Counted from the stretch's first letter, positions 44,091 to 53,260 are shown. The stretch is 64,000 nucleotides of DNA from Propionispora hippei DSM 15287 (GCF_900141835.1 NZ_FQZD01000015.1:1-64000); one strand, 5' to 3'. Made by a program: numbers and translations. Notes: generated by a model from the sequence alone, not told the origin.

Positions 44091-45399
44091 GTTGTATCTC
44101 TCCTTGCGTTTTCTTAATTTCTACCGGTTCATCCAGAGTCAGAATGATTAGGAAGCCGATAATCGCCGCCAAACCGAAATAGGTAAAGACAAAGTCGTAG
44201 GTTTGGAATTTGTCCAGCAGGGCGCCGGCGATCATGGGAGAAAAGAAGCCGCCCAGATTGCCGCCGCTATTGACCAAGGCGATAGCTATTGGATAGGTGC
44301 TGCCTGTGGTAAGGCCCATCGGGTAGGCGGTAAAGGCCGGCCAGCCTACATTAAGCAGGAACCCGGTCATAAACAGGGCGGCCGAAACGGCGGTGGAGCT
44401 TTCTGGCAGATTGACCATAACCGCCATCATCAGGCAGGTGGACAGCGCTGTCAGCAGCATGGTCGGTTTGCGGCGTTTGTGCAGCAGCTTGTCGGAAATC
44501 CAGCCGCCCAGGATGGAACCGATCAGCCCGCCCACCCACGGCGCGGCGGCGACAAAGCCCATCTTGAGGAAAGAGTAATGCTTGGCGTTGACCAGATAGG
44601 AAGGAATCCAGGTCATTAAGCCATAGAGCACGCTGACCATCATAAAGTAGGCCAGGCAGTTGCCCCAGATATTCCAGGAGGTGAAAATATTCTTTCTATT
44701 TTCAATTTTTGCAATATTCTTAGCCCGAATCAGCTTATCCAGCCAGCCCAGTGACACGGCCTCTGCCTGCTTGACCGTGGCAGTCTCGCCGGCTCCCTGA
44801 ATATAGCGGGCCTCCTGTTCGTTCACATAGGGGCTTTCGGCCGGCTTGTTGCGCACCAGCAGATACCAGATGACCGCCATAGCAAAGCCCGGCAGCGAGA
44901 AGGTGTAGAAGATGGTGCGCCAGCCGAATTCGGTGGCGATCCAGACGCACAGCGGCGGAATGACAATGGGGGCAAACATGGTGGAAGCGATGTAGAAACC
45001 GACACCGGTGGCCTTTTCCTTCGGCGGAAACCAGTTGTTGATAGTAGAGGTCAGACCGACTGGCGTGGGGCCTTCAAAAATGCCCAGCCCCAGGCGGAAC
45101 CATTTGATGGCGGCCACCGACTGGGCAGTGCCGATCAAATAGGTAAACAGGGAAAAGCCCAAAATCGAAGCCGGCACTATGCCGCGGGCGCCGAATTTAC
45201 TGAGCCAGAAGCCTGCCGGTATTTGGCTGATGGCATAGCCCAGGAAAAAGAAACTGGCAATGGAACCGGCCTCAAAATTGTTAAAGTGAAATTCTTTCTG
45301 GATAAAAGGCAAGGCTACGCCGATATTGCTGCGGTCGGCAAAATTGATCGCATAGGTAACAAAGATAATGGCTAGAACAACCCAACGGAATCGACTCAT
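44065..45399 (-). CDS. MFS sugar-acid permease (ACS family)
   Basis: A 444-residue, twelve-helix transporter of the anion:cation symporter family. The opening VTYAINFADRSNIGVALPFIQ and motif A GFWLSKFGARG resemble galactonate, glucarate and tartrate permeases. It is the probable uptake system for the acid metabolised by the following kinase and dehydrogenase. ATG 45399 follows GAGGAGGAG. Confidence 0.87.
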   Translation of the reverse strand: MSRFRWVVLAIIFVTYAINFADRSNIGVALPFIQKEFHFNNFEAGSIASFFFLGYAISQIPAGFWLSKFGARGIVPASILGFSLFTYLIGTAQSVAAIKWFRLGLGIFEGPTPVGLTSTINNWFPPKEKATGVGFYIASTMFAPIVIPPLCVWIATEFGWRTIFYTFSLPGFAMAVIWYLLVRNKPAESPYVNEQEARYIQGAGETATVKQAEAVSLGWLDKLIRAKNIAKIENRKNIFTSWNIWGNCLAYFMMVSVLYGLMTWIPSYLVNAKHYSFLKMGFVAAAPWVGGLIGSILGGWISDKLLHKRRKPTMLLTALSTCLMMAVMVNLPESSTAVSAALFMTGFLLNVGWPAFTAYPMGLTTGSTYPIAIALVNSGGNLGGFFSPMIAGALLDKFQTYDFVFTYFGLAAIIGFLIILTLDEPVEIKKTQGEIQHGRVGSHC

Positions 45400-45462
45400 C
45401 TAAACTCCTCCTCACAATATAGGTTGACAGGGGGAGCTATGCTGTTCTTGCTGTCCGGACGG

Positions 45463-46440
45463 TTATACTTTTTTGACCAGCAGGGCTTTTCTGGTTTTCT
45501 GCAGGTTGTTGAGGAACATGTCTTTTTTCAGCATGGCGACACTGACATAGAGCACATCCAGGAGATAAATCTGGGCAATCAGGTTTTCCATGGACTCGCT
45601 GCGGTACATGGATTCCTGGGAAGTGGTAATCAGCTTAAGCTCGCAGGTCTTGGCCAAGGGCGAGCCGGCCCGGCTGGTCAGGGCCACGGTGGTGGCGCCG
45701 GCCTGTTTGGCCTGGCGCATGGCATCAAGGACATCCTTGCTGCTGCCGGCGGTGCTGATACCGATAGCCACATCGCCCGGCTTGAGCAGCGAGGCGTACA
45801 TGGACTGCAGGTGACTGTCCTGGGGAACCCGGACATCCAGCCCCAGACGGAAAAATTTGTTGAGCGCGCTTTGCGCCGCTACACCGGCATTGCCCATGCC
45901 ATAAATGTCTACCCGGCCGGTAACGGCCAGGGCGTCGACCACCCGTTTGACTTGCTGCATGTCGACATTCTGGCGGGTAAAATGAATGGAAGCGATATGA
46001 GATTCCGCCAGTTTGGTCGCTATGTCGGGAATTTGGTCGGTTTCGCCGATTTCTTCATGAATGTTCTCCAACGGTTTAATAAAGGTCCGGGATAAAGCCA
46101 GCTTTAGCTCCTGATAACCGGACAGGCCAATGGTTTTGCAGAGATGGGTTACCGTAAACTGGCTTACCTGACATTGGTCGGCCAGTTCGGCGATACTTAA
46201 CAGGACTACGCTTTTCGGATTCTTGAGCACGTAATCCGCCACCAGTTTAGTCTGTCGGCCTAAAGCATGGTACCTTTCCGTTAGTTGAGCCAGGACCTGG
46301 TTGGTTGCCGCCTCTGTATGGGAATCGTGCTGGTCGGCTCCATCCGTGCTGGTTGCTGCCTCGCTAACGGATTCTTTGGCCGGACACGATGCGTTAGTAA
46401 GGTTGAAAGCGTCGCTCTCCTGCGAACGTGGATGAGTCAT
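45463..46440 (-). CDS. RpiR-family regulator (HTH-SIS)
   Basis: A 325-residue regulator: N-terminal HTH_6 domain (about 50-125, SIAELADQCQVSQFTVTHLCKTIG) and C-terminal SIS phosphosugar-binding domain (about 155-290, VDIYGMGNAGVAAQ, ISTAGSSKDVLDAM). It heads the sugar-acid operon and probably senses a phosphorylated intermediate. The first 45 residues are a variable acidic tail. ATG 46440 is chosen for AAAAGGAG; the frame opens further upstream without a site. Two 20-bp palindromic repeats lie in the gap before it. Confidence 0.9.
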   Translation of the reverse strand: MTHPRSQESDAFNLTNASCPAKESVSEAATSTDGADQHDSHTEAATNQVLAQLTERYHALGRQTKLVADYVLKNPKSVVLLSIAELADQCQVSQFTVTHLCKTIGLSGYQELKLALSRTFIKPLENIHEEIGETDQIPDIATKLAESHIASIHFTRQNVDMQQVKRVVDALAVTGRVDIYGMGNAGVAAQSALNKFFRLGLDVRVPQDSHLQSMYASLLKPGDVAIGISTAGSSKDVLDAMRQAKQAGATTVALTSRAGSPLAKTCELKLITTSQESMYRSESMENLIAQIYLLDVLYVSVAMLKKDMFLNNLQKTRKALLVKKV

Positions 46441-46482
46441 CGTAACCGCTCCTTTTTTGGTAGAATTATCTAACAATTTTGA

Positions 46483-46539
46483 TTATATTATATAATATTA
46501 TATAAGTCAATATAATAATTTATATTATATAATATTATA
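46483..46539. promoter_or_regulatory. Two exact 20-bp palindromic AT repeats (candidate RpiR operators)
   Basis: TTATATTATATAATATTATA occurs at 46483-46502 and again at 46520-46539. The core ATATTATATAAT is self-complementary in both. They lie in the gap between the divergent RpiR and YkgJ/FliB-type genes, 43 bp and 71 bp from their starts. Confidence 0.6.
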
Positions 46540-46609
46540 AAAATAGACATCGGTGCAGGAAAAAAGCCCAGCCGGGCGGCAGGAGACGGCGCTTAACGGA
46601 GAGAATTTA

Positions 46610-47605
46610 ATAGCAGCTTTAATAATGGAAGAAACGCTTAGGAAACAGGTGATGTGTTTGTACCTCTATACAAGTCTTTGCCAATCCTTTGCCTGTGGCA
46701 TGTGCGGCCGCTGCTGCCGTAACGACTGGCTGGTGAGTGTCGATGAAGCTACCTATGTCCGCAGCCGGACGCTATTTTGTCAAACAGGGCGGCAGGCGGA
46801 ATTTGAGCAGGCCTTTGTGCCGCTGACCGGAACAAGGCAAGCCGGCGAGTACGCCTATATTGCCAAACGGGATGGTGGAGCCTGCTGGTTTTTGGGCGGG
46901 GAAAATCTTTGCCGTTTGCAGCGTGAAGCCGGTCATGGCTTTTTGGATACCGTATGCCAGACCTTTCCCCGTTATCCGATGAGCACCGCCCGGGGGCTGG
47001 AACTGACGCTCAGTTTTAGCTGTTCCCGGGTGGTGGAGCTGGCCTGCCAGACCGACCGGCTGGAGGTGCTGCGCCGCGACAGCCCGCCCTTTACCGTCGC
47101 GCCCGACGCCGTGGTGCTGACCGTGCACCCGCAGCAGCGGCCGGCCAGCGATCCGCTTCATTATTACTTCGAGATCGAGCAGCACCTGCTGGACATTTTG
47201 CAGTGGCGCGGTGCCCCGCTTAGCCATCGCCTGCGGCTGCTGGCTGATACCGTTACGGCGCTGCAGCGCCTGGCAGGCGCCGAAGCGCTGGGTGAGCAGC
47301 TTACCCGGCTGCTGTACCGCAATTACGACTATATGGATGCCGCCGGTGACAGCAGCGGGACTGACTATGGCCCGGCAGAACGGCTATGTGAACACTTCCT
47401 GGTCAATCTGGTATTTAAGAAGCCCTTTTATTTGTATGGCTGGCAGGAAAGCCTGAAACTGCTCAGGCTAATAGAGGATAAACTCGAACGGACGCGCGCC
47501 ACGGCGGCGGACCAACTGGCGGAGGTGCGGGAACAGGTTATGGCCATAGAAAGCAGCTACTGTCACAACCGGCAGGCGCTGTACCAACTGCTGGCCCGCC
47601 CTTAA
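46610..47605 (+). CDS. FliB-like lysine-N-methylase / YkgJ cysteine-cluster protein
   Basis: About 331 residues. The N-terminal SFACGMCGRCC cluster plus later cysteines (CWFLGG.NLCRLQ, TVCQTFPRYP) define the CxxCxxCC metal-binding family that includes flagellin lysine-N-methylase FliB. The remainder resembles FliB in length and layout, but no flagellar gene is near, so the target protein is open. Start uncertain: GGAGAG lies six bases before ATA 46610; ATG 46625 is too far from it, and ATG 46652 has a weaker AGGA. Confidence 0.72.
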   Translation: MAALIMEETLRKQVMCLYLYTSLCQSFACGMCGRCCRNDWLVSVDEATYVRSRTLFCQTGRQAEFEQAFVPLTGTRQAGEYAYIAKRDGGACWFLGGENLCRLQREAGHGFLDTVCQTFPRYPMSTARGLELTLSFSCSRVVELACQTDRLEVLRRDSPPFTVAPDAVVLTVHPQQRPASDPLHYYFEIEQHLLDILQWRGAPLSHRLRLLADTVTALQRLAGAEALGEQLTRLLYRNYDYMDAAGDSSGTDYGPAERLCEHFLVNLVFKKPFYLYGWQESLKLLRLIEDKLERTRATAADQLAEVREQVMAIESSYCHNRQALYQLLARP

Positions 47606-47620
47606 GAAGAAAAACAAAAG

Positions 47621-47657
47621 GGAGCAGAACACGCTTATAGCGCGTTCTGCTCCTTGT
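47621..47657. terminator. Bidirectional terminator
   Basis: GGAGCAGAAC..CGC / GCG.GTTCTGCTCC stem with flanking AAAACAAAAG and TTGTTTGT, between convergent genes. Confidence 0.75.
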
Positions 47658-47672
47658 TTGTAAGCTGGGAAA

Positions 47673-48395
47673 TTACAATACGGTAAGGCCTCTTGATTGC
47701 AAATAGCCGGTAGCCCGTTCTGTCTCCTGGTCGGTGGCTGACGGAATACCAGTCAGCGCATAAGGGCGGTTAAGTTGTTCCCATTTTTCACAGCCCATCG
47801 TATGGTAGGGCAGCAGCTCGACTGTTGGCTGGTTGGGCAGCGCCGTGATGATGCCGGTCAGCAGGCCCAGTTCCTCCGGAGTATCGGTCAGGCGGGGGAT
47901 CAGCACGTAGCGGACCACCAGGCGGCTGGACTGCAGCGAGGTGTAGTGGAGATTAGCCAGAATGAAGCGGTGGTCAGTGCCGGTTAACCGGTGGTGCAGC
48001 CGTGGGCTGGCCGCTTTCAGGCCGAACTGCACCATATTGGTGTGGGTGAGGACGGCTGCCAGATTTTCCGGCGGACAATGGCCGGAGGTATCCAGCAGGG
48101 TATGCAAGCCGGCGGCTTGAGCTGCCTTAAACAAGGCGGCGACAAAGCCGGGCTGCAGCAGCGGTTCACCGCCGCTGACCGTAAGACCCCCGCCGGACGA
48201 TTGGTAATAGGACCGGTAGCGGTCGATATCGGCCAGCACCTCGCCGACAGTGATAGTTTTTTCGCCCCGTTGCCAGGTATCCGGGTTGTGGCAGAAAGAG
48301 CAGCCCAGGGTGCAGCCGCTTAAAAACAGCACATACCGTATGCCCGGCCCGTCGACGGTGCCGAAAGTTTCAATGGAATGGTAATACCCTTGCAT
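47673..48395 (-). CDS. pflA: Pyruvate formate-lyase activating enzyme
   Basis: Radical SAM enzyme that installs the glycyl radical on PflB. 240 residues; N-terminal IETFGTVDGPGIRYVLFLSGC and cluster motif CTLGCSFCHNPDTW (CxxxCxxC), plus SGGEPLLQP. It follows pflB by 24 bp on the same strand, so the two are co-transcribed under the ZTP riboswitch. Confidence 0.95.
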   Translation of the reverse strand: MQGYYHSIETFGTVDGPGIRYVLFLSGCTLGCSFCHNPDTWQRGEKTITVGEVLADIDRYRSYYQSSGGGLTVSGGEPLLQPGFVAALFKAAQAAGLHTLLDTSGHCPPENLAAVLTHTNMVQFGLKAASPRLHHRLTGTDHRFILANLHYTSLQSSRLVVRYVLIPRLTDTPEELGLLTGIITALPNQPTVELLPYHTMGCEKWEQLNRPYALTGIPSATDQETERATGYLQSRGLTVL

Positions 48396-48419
48396 GGCAT
48401 AGCCTCCGTAAGGTATTTA

Positions 48420-50648
48420 TTATACGGCCTGATAAAAGGTGCGGCTGATAACTTCCTGCTGATGGGCCTTGCTCAGTTTGACAAAATGAACTGCATAGCC
48501 CGACACGCGGATGGTGAGCTGCGGGTACTGCTCGGGATGAGCCATGGCGTCCTCCAACAGCTCGCGGTTAAGCACATTAACGTTGATGTGGTGGCCGCCG
48601 TGCATCGCGTGGGCATCCAACAATGCCGTCAGGTTGGCAGCCCGGGCAGCCGGGGTTTTACCCAGCGCCTTCGGGACGATGGAAAAGGTGTAGGAAATGC
48701 CGTCACGGCAGTCTTCATAGGATATTTTGGCGGCCGAATTGATGGCGGCCAGGGCGCCGCGTTTTTCCCGTCCATGCATAGGGTTGGCGCCGGGGGCGAA
48801 AGCCTGGCCGGCTTTACGTCCGTCGGGGGTGGCGCCGGTCTTCTTGCCGTACATGACGTTGGAGGTGATGGTGAGGATGGACAGGGTATGTGTAGCCTTG
48901 CGATAGGTGGGGTGCTGCTTTAACAGGCGGGAGAACTCGGCAGGCAGTTCCTTGGCGATGCTGTCGACCCGATCGTCGTCGTTGCCGAAGCAAGGGAATT
49001 CGCCTTCTACCGCAAAATCAACGGCAATGCCCCGTTCATCCCGGATCGGCCGCACCTTGGCATAACGGATGGCGCTCAGCGAATCGGCTGCTACCGACAG
49101 TCCGGCTACGCCAAAGGCCATCAGCCGCTCGACCTGGGTGTCGTGCAGGGCCATCTGGGCGCTTTCATAGGCATACTTATCATGCATGTAGTGAATGACG
49201 TTCATGGTGTTGACATACAGTCCGGCCAGCCAGGTGAGCACAGTGGAATAGTTTTGACGCACCGTCTCGTAATCCAGGTATTCGCCGTCCGCAATAGGAA
49301 GGACCGGACCGACTTGTTCGCCGGTTTTTTCATCGCGGCCGCCGTTGATAGCCAATAACAGGGCTTTGGCCAGATTAGCCCGGGCGCCGAAGAACTGCAT
49401 CTGCTTGCCGACCTGCATGGCCGATACGCAGCAGGCGATGGCGTAATCGTCGCCATAGACGGGACGCATCAGATCGTCACTTTCATATTGAATGGCGCTG
49501 GTATCAATCGATACCTGGGCGCAGAATTTCTTGAAGTTTTCCGGCAGGCTGGTTGACCAGAGCACGGTTAGATTGGGTTCCGGTGAGGGGCCCAAATTGT
49601 ATAAAGTATGCAGTATACGATAGGAAGTAGCCGTAACCAGCGTTCTTCCGTCCAGGCCGGTGCCGCCGATCGCTTCCGTTACCCACAGCGGGTCGCCGGC
49701 GAACAACTCATTGTATTCCGGGGTGCGCAGGTGGCGGGCCAGACGCAGCTTGATGACCAGTTGATCGATCAGCTCCTGGGCCTCTGCTTCGGTCAGCACG
49801 CCGCTTGCCAGGTCGTGTTCGATATAAATATCCAGGAAGGTCGATACCCGGCCTAAGGACATGGCGGCGCCGTTTTGTTCTTTAATGCCGGCCAGATAGC
49901 CGAAATAAAGCCATTGCACCGCTTCCCGGGCAGTTTTAGCCGGCTGACTGATGTCGAAGCCATGTTCTGCCGCCATAACCGCGATGGCCTTTAAGGCGTT
50001 GATTTGCAGGGACACTTCTTCCCGCAGCTTGATAATGTCTTCCAGAATCGGATAAGAAGCCAGATGTGTCAGATCCTGCTGTTTGGCAGCTACCAGCCGG
50101 TCAATACCGTACAGGGCAATTCGCCGGTAATCGCCGATGATCCGGCCGCGGCCGTAGGCGTCGGGCAGCCCGGTGATAATGCCCACCTTGCGGGCCTGTT
50201 TCATTTCTTTAGTATATACATTAAATACGGCTGTATTATGGGTGGTGGCATGGTTATGATAAATGTCACTGATGACGGGGTCCAGCTTGTGGCCGTAGGC
50301 TTCGCAAGCCTGTTCGGCCATTCGGATGCCGCCGTTGACAATGACGCTGCGCTTTAGCGGCGCGTCAGTCTGCAGGCCGACGATTGTCTCGGACTCCCGG
50401 TCAATATAGCCCGGCCGGTGCGACGTAATGCCTGATACGACAGTGCTGTCCACGTCCAGTACACCCTGATTGTCGTGTTCGGCTTTCAATAACCGGCGGC
50501 ATTCAGCCCAGACCTTTTCCGTTTTGGCCGTCGGGCCGGATAAAAAGCTGTCGTCGCCATAATAAGGCTTATAATTGCGCTGGATAAAATCACGCACATC
50601 AATCGTTTCATTCCAGGCCCCCGCCACAAAGTGTTGCCAAGCTTCCAT
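48420..50648 (-). CDS. pflB: Pyruvate formate-lyase
   Basis: Converts pyruvate and CoA to acetyl-CoA and formate by a glycyl radical mechanism. 742 residues. Catalytic cysteine pair is in [13 protein letters not shown] and the radical glycine in the C-terminal [15 protein letters not shown]. Several segments match PflB rather than diol dehydratase-type paralogues. ATG 50648 has AAAGGAGGG; the longer open frame runs into the riboswitch and is not coding. Product pool: acetyl-CoA for the citrate synthase operon nearby, and formate, the one-carbon donor linked to ZTP signalling. Confidence 0.96.
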   Translation of the reverse strand: MEAWQHFVAGAWNETIDVRDFIQRNYKPYYGDDSFLSGPTAKTEKVWAECRRLLKAEHDNQGVLDVDSTVVSGITSHRPGYIDRESETIVGLQTDAPLKRSVIVNGGIRMAEQACEAYGHKLDPVISDIYHNHATTHNTAVFNVYTKEMKQARKVGIITGLPDAYGRGRIIGDYRRIALYGIDRLVAAKQQDLTHLASYPILEDIIKLREEVSLQINALKAIAVMAAEHGFDISQPAKTAREAVQWLYFGYLAGIKEQNGAAMSLGRVSTFLDIYIEHDLASGVLTEAEAQELIDQLVIKLRLARHLRTPEYNELFAGDPLWVTEAIGGTGLDGRTLVTATSYRILHTLYNLGPSPEPNLTVLWSTSLPENFKKFCAQVSIDTSAIQYESDDLMRPVYGDDYAIACCVSAMQVGKQMQFFGARANLAKALLLAINGGRDEKTGEQVGPVLPIADGEYLDYETVRQNYSTVLTWLAGLYVNTMNVIHYMHDKYAYESAQMALHDTQVERLMAFGVAGLSVAADSLSAIRYAKVRPIRDERGIAVDFAVEGEFPCFGNDDDRVDSIAKELPAEFSRLLKQHPTYRKATHTLSILTITSNVMYGKKTGATPDGRKAGQAFAPGANPMHGREKRGALAAINSAAKISYEDCRDGISYTFSIVPKALGKTPAARAANLTALLDAHAMHGGHHINVNVLNRELLEDAMAHPEQYPQLTIRVSGYAVHFVKLSKAHQQEVISRTFYQAV

Positions 50649-50710
50649 AAGTAAACCCTCCTTTAGATAATGATCATGCACAAAGGCGATCATTTTGTAA
50701 GAATAATAAA

Positions 50711-50751
50711 ACCGCCTGGTGCAAGAAATACAGATATCTTGCCCAGGCGGT
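50711..50751 (-). terminator. Intrinsic terminator of the ZTP riboswitch
   Basis: On the minus strand ACCGCCTGG..CAAGA.. pairs with ..TCTTG..CCAGGCGGT, followed by TTTATTATT. Its 5' arm is the CCGCCUGGGC segment of the aptamer, so ligand binding and termination exclude each other. Confidence 0.85.
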
Positions 50752-50823
50752 CGGCTTTCTCTCTCCAAGATACGGTCCCCTGTGGTAACCCACATCATCC
50801 GCCAGTTCCGCACCTTTTTGCTG
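50741..50823 (-). ncRNA. ZTP/ZMP riboswitch (pfl motif)
   Basis: The minus-strand leader carries the conserved parts of the pfl motif in order: GUGCGGAACUGGCGG, GUGGGUUACCACAGGGGACCGU in two blocks around 50794-50770, then AGCCGACCGCCUGGGC at 50756-50741. ZTP riboswitches sense the purine intermediate ZMP/ZTP, which accumulates when 10-formyl-tetrahydrofolate is short; ligand turns genes on. Control of pflB fits, since formate restores formyl-folate. The overlapping terminator shows transcriptional control. Confidence 0.92.
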
Positions 50824-50832
50824 TTTGATTTC

Positions 50833-50862
50833 ATTATAAAGTAGCCGGCGTCCACTAGTCAA
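50833..50862 (-). promoter_or_regulatory. Promoter of the pflBA riboswitch transcript
   Basis: On the minus strand TTGACT (50862-50857), 18-bp spacer, TATAAT (50838-50833). Transcription would begin near 50826, just before the aptamer. Confidence 0.8.
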
Positions 50863-50899
50863 TATAAAATTTGTCGATCTGTGCTGCTGCAGTGGACGG

Positions 50900-51784
50900 T
50901 TACCGGCCGGTCAGGGTGAGCGTGCTGAGCACCGCGCCTGCCGGATTGACAAAGGTGATGACCACAGGGTCGCTGAAATTGAGGAAGGAACGGTCTAGCA
51001 GCACCCAACTGTCAGTTTGACTGGCGGTGCCGGCACTCTGCGGGCTTTTAGTCCGGACAGTTACAGTGAAGTCGTTGCCGGTCTGGACCACCTTGCTCAG
51101 CGCGATTCCATAGCCGTCGCCGGACACTCCCCGCAGGCTGCCGTACAGCAGAAACTGACGGTTAAAATCCACTGAGTCCGCCTGGGCTGTTACAGCGGGC
51201 GGAACCTCCGCCGTAGTGCCGGCCAGGCGGGGATTGACCAGCAGGACACCGAAGGCTGTTCCCGGCGTATAGGTGCTGTCCAGCCACTGCCAGTTATCGA
51301 AGTTGGTGTTTTGGTACAGAATAAGCTGGCTGGCTGACGGTGACAGGGTATAGCCAGGAAACATGCTGGCTGGCACATAGGTGGCGGCATGGCTGGAGTC
51401 GCCGATGCCACGGATGGTAGTAATAATCCAGTCATGTCTGCCCCGCTTTAAATCCACCTTATAGGTCCGCCCGCCGGAGCGTACCTGTACGGTAGCGCTG
51501 TCACGGGAAATAGACAGCAGGGAGAACTGGTCACGGCTGACATTAAAGCCGAAGGTGGCAGCGTTTTCTTTTACCTTTCGCACCGGATCACCTAAGCGGA
51601 TGGCGTGGTCGTCATCCCGGTGACGTTCGCTTTTGTGCTCCTGGCGGGGTGTGTCGTCGGAAGCCTTTGCCTGTGCCGCCGGCAGGCCGGGCATCATGGC
51701 CGAAGAGATAACCGCTGCACCGGCGACGGCAGCCAGCAGCTTTTTGTACCGTTGATTACCTAATTTACGAATGATGCGCTTCAT
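50900..51784 (-). CDS. Exported protein with PrcB-like C-terminal domain
   Basis: A 294-residue exported protein. Residues 1-40 are a long basic signal peptide ending near AQAKA; a charged segment rich in Arg, His and Asp follows (about 42-65). The middle region (about 70-130) is beta-rich. Around 175-265, QADSVDFNRQFLLYGSLRG, GDGYGIALSKVVQTGNDF and TVTVRTKSP resemble the PrcB C-terminal fold found with secreted proteases. No protease gene is adjacent; function unknown and the PrcB link is by eye. Confidence 0.65.
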   Translation of the reverse strand: MKRIIRKLGNQRYKKLLAAVAGAAVISSAMMPGLPAAQAKASDDTPRQEHKSERHRDDDHAIRLGDPVRKVKENAATFGFNVSRDQFSLLSISRDSATVQVRSGGRTYKVDLKRGRHDWIITTIRGIGDSSHAATYVPASMFPGYTLSPSASQLILYQNTNFDNWQWLDSTYTPGTAFGVLLVNPRLAGTTAEVPPAVTAQADSVDFNRQFLLYGSLRGVSGDGYGIALSKVVQTGNDFTVTVRTKSPQSAGTASQTDSWVLLDRSFLNFSDPVVITFVNPAGAVLSTLTLTGR

Positions 51785-51813
51785 AAATAATCTCCTTTAT
51801 CGGCTTATTTTTC

Positions 51814-51982
51814 TTAAGGAACCGCTGATTTAATGAGCTTGCCAGACTGACGAGAGATTTTTTCGGCTGGCAAGGAAGTAAAATCACAGGAATAGCGGTC
51901 CCTATTTCAAGGTTTTGCTGACGTAGCCAGACGGAAAAAGATCCGCCAGGATGGCAGTGTGAATAAATTAGTGGTTCCTTAA
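51814..51982 (+). repeat. Palindromic element family C, copy C2
   Basis: Outer inverted repeats TTAAGGAACCGCTGATTTAA (left) and its near complement on the right, about 17 of 20 positions. The central hairpin GGAATAGCGGTCCCTATTTC matches C1 apart from two positions. Flanking arms (GGCTGGC / GTAGCC) differ in sequence from those of C1 but occupy the same place. It lies between two divergent genes. Confidence 0.8.
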
Positions 51983-52111
51983 TAGTGTTTGCCGATCAGA
52001 CGGGATCATGCCGGGTATTTTTTGTCAAAACAGGATAAACCGGCTTAGATGGTATGACAGCCCGATCCGTGGTACAATAAAAGGTATTATACTAAAACAG
52101 GTGATAAAAAA

Positions 52112-53260
52112 ATGGACCAGGTAGATGTGATTGTAGTTGGGGCCGGTGTGGTCGGCCTGGCGGTGGCCTGCCGTCTGGCACAGCGCTGGCCGGAAAAAAG
52201 TATTTTGCTGCTGGAGAAGAACCGGACTTTCGGCCTCGATATGTCGGCTCGTACCAGCGAGGTGATCCATTCGGGCCTGTATTATCCGCCGGGCAGCTTC
52301 AAGGCCCGGCTGTGTGTGTCCGGTAAGGAAAAACTGTATGACTTTTGCACCGCCTGGCAGGTTCCTCACCAACGGCTGGGCAAGCTGGTCATCGCCCGTA
52401 ATGATGAAGAGGCGGCTAAGCTGGACCAATTGCAGGAGCAGGCGCTGGCCAATGGGATAGCCGATGTAACGAGACTGGAGCCGGCGGCAGTAGCCCGGCT
52501 GGAGCCGAATATTTCCTGCCAGGCCGCGTTGTTTTCGCCGTCCAGCGGGATTGTGGATACCCGGACCTTGCTGGCCCGCCTGGAGCAGGTGGGGCGAAAA
52601 TACGGCGCCATGCCGGTGTATCAGCAGACGGTGACCGCCATCACCTGCGGGGCTGACGGCTACTGTGTGACCTATACCGATGCGGTCGGCCGGTCTGATG
52701 AGGTAGGCTGTCGCTGTATCGTCAATGCCGCCGGTCTGGGTGCCGACGCCGTCGCCGCTATGGCCGGCATTGCGGTTGACCAGGCGGGCTACCGGATTTA
52801 CCGCTGCAAGGGTGAATATTTTTCGGTCGCCAATGAGAAGGCCGGCTTGGTGTCTCATCTGGTCTTTCCCGCTTCCATCCGGGAGCTTAAGGGCAGCGGC
52901 ATTCCGGTCATCAAGGATATGGGCGGCCGGCTGCGACTGGGGCCTGATGCCCATTACGCCGCCAACGGCCTGACCGACTACCGGATCAGTCCGGCCAATG
53001 CCCGGCAGTTTTTAGCTGTGGTCGGCAGTTACCTGCCGTTTCTGAAAGAAGACGATTTGTCTGCCGATATCGCGGCGCTGCGTTGCCGTCTGCTGGTTGC
53101 CTGCGGCAGTCCGCCGCGGGATTTTGTCATTTGCCATGAGACGGAGCGGGATTTGCCGGGGTTTGTCAACCTGATCGGTATTGAATCGCCCGGCCTTACC
53201 TGCTGCCTGAGTATCGCCGACCTGACAGGGGATATGCTGACGCCGCTGCTTGACGGATAA
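52112..53260 (+). CDS. FAD-dependent oxidoreductase (LhgO/GlpA-like DAO family)
   Basis: A 382-residue flavoprotein of the D-amino-acid-oxidase superfamily, closest by eye to L-2-hydroxyglutarate dehydrogenase: Rossmann VIVVGAGVVGLAVACRLA (about 5-22), SARTSEVIHSGLYYPPGSFKARLC (the LhgO signature), and C-terminal GIESPGLTCCLSIA. It would oxidise a 2-hydroxy acid to a 2-oxo acid and pass electrons to quinone. It lies directly before the 2-oxoglutarate-producing operon, which suits L-2-hydroxyglutarate repair. Substrate not proven. Confidence 0.83.
   Translation: MDQVDVIVVGAGVVGLAVACRLAQRWPEKSILLLEKNRTFGLDMSARTSEVIHSGLYYPPGSFKARLCVSGKEKLYDFCTAWQVPHQRLGKLVIARNDEEAAKLDQLQEQALANGIADVTRLEPAAVARLEPNISCQAALFSPSSGIVDTRTLLARLEQVGRKYGAMPVYQQTVTAITCGADGYCVTYTDAVGRSDEVGCRCIVNAAGLGADAVAAMAGIAVDQAGYRIYRCKGEYFSVANEKAGLVSHLVFPASIRELKGSGIPVIKDMGGRLRLGPDAHYAANGLTDYRISPANARQFLAVVGSYLPFLKEDDLSADIAALRCRLLVACGSPPRDFVICHETERDLPGFVNLIGIESPGLTCCLSIADLTGDMLTPLLDG

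Noticed and set aside
50649..50855. N-terminal extension of pflB
   Set aside because: The extra codons are the ZTP riboswitch and its terminator; the true start at 50648 has a strong SD.
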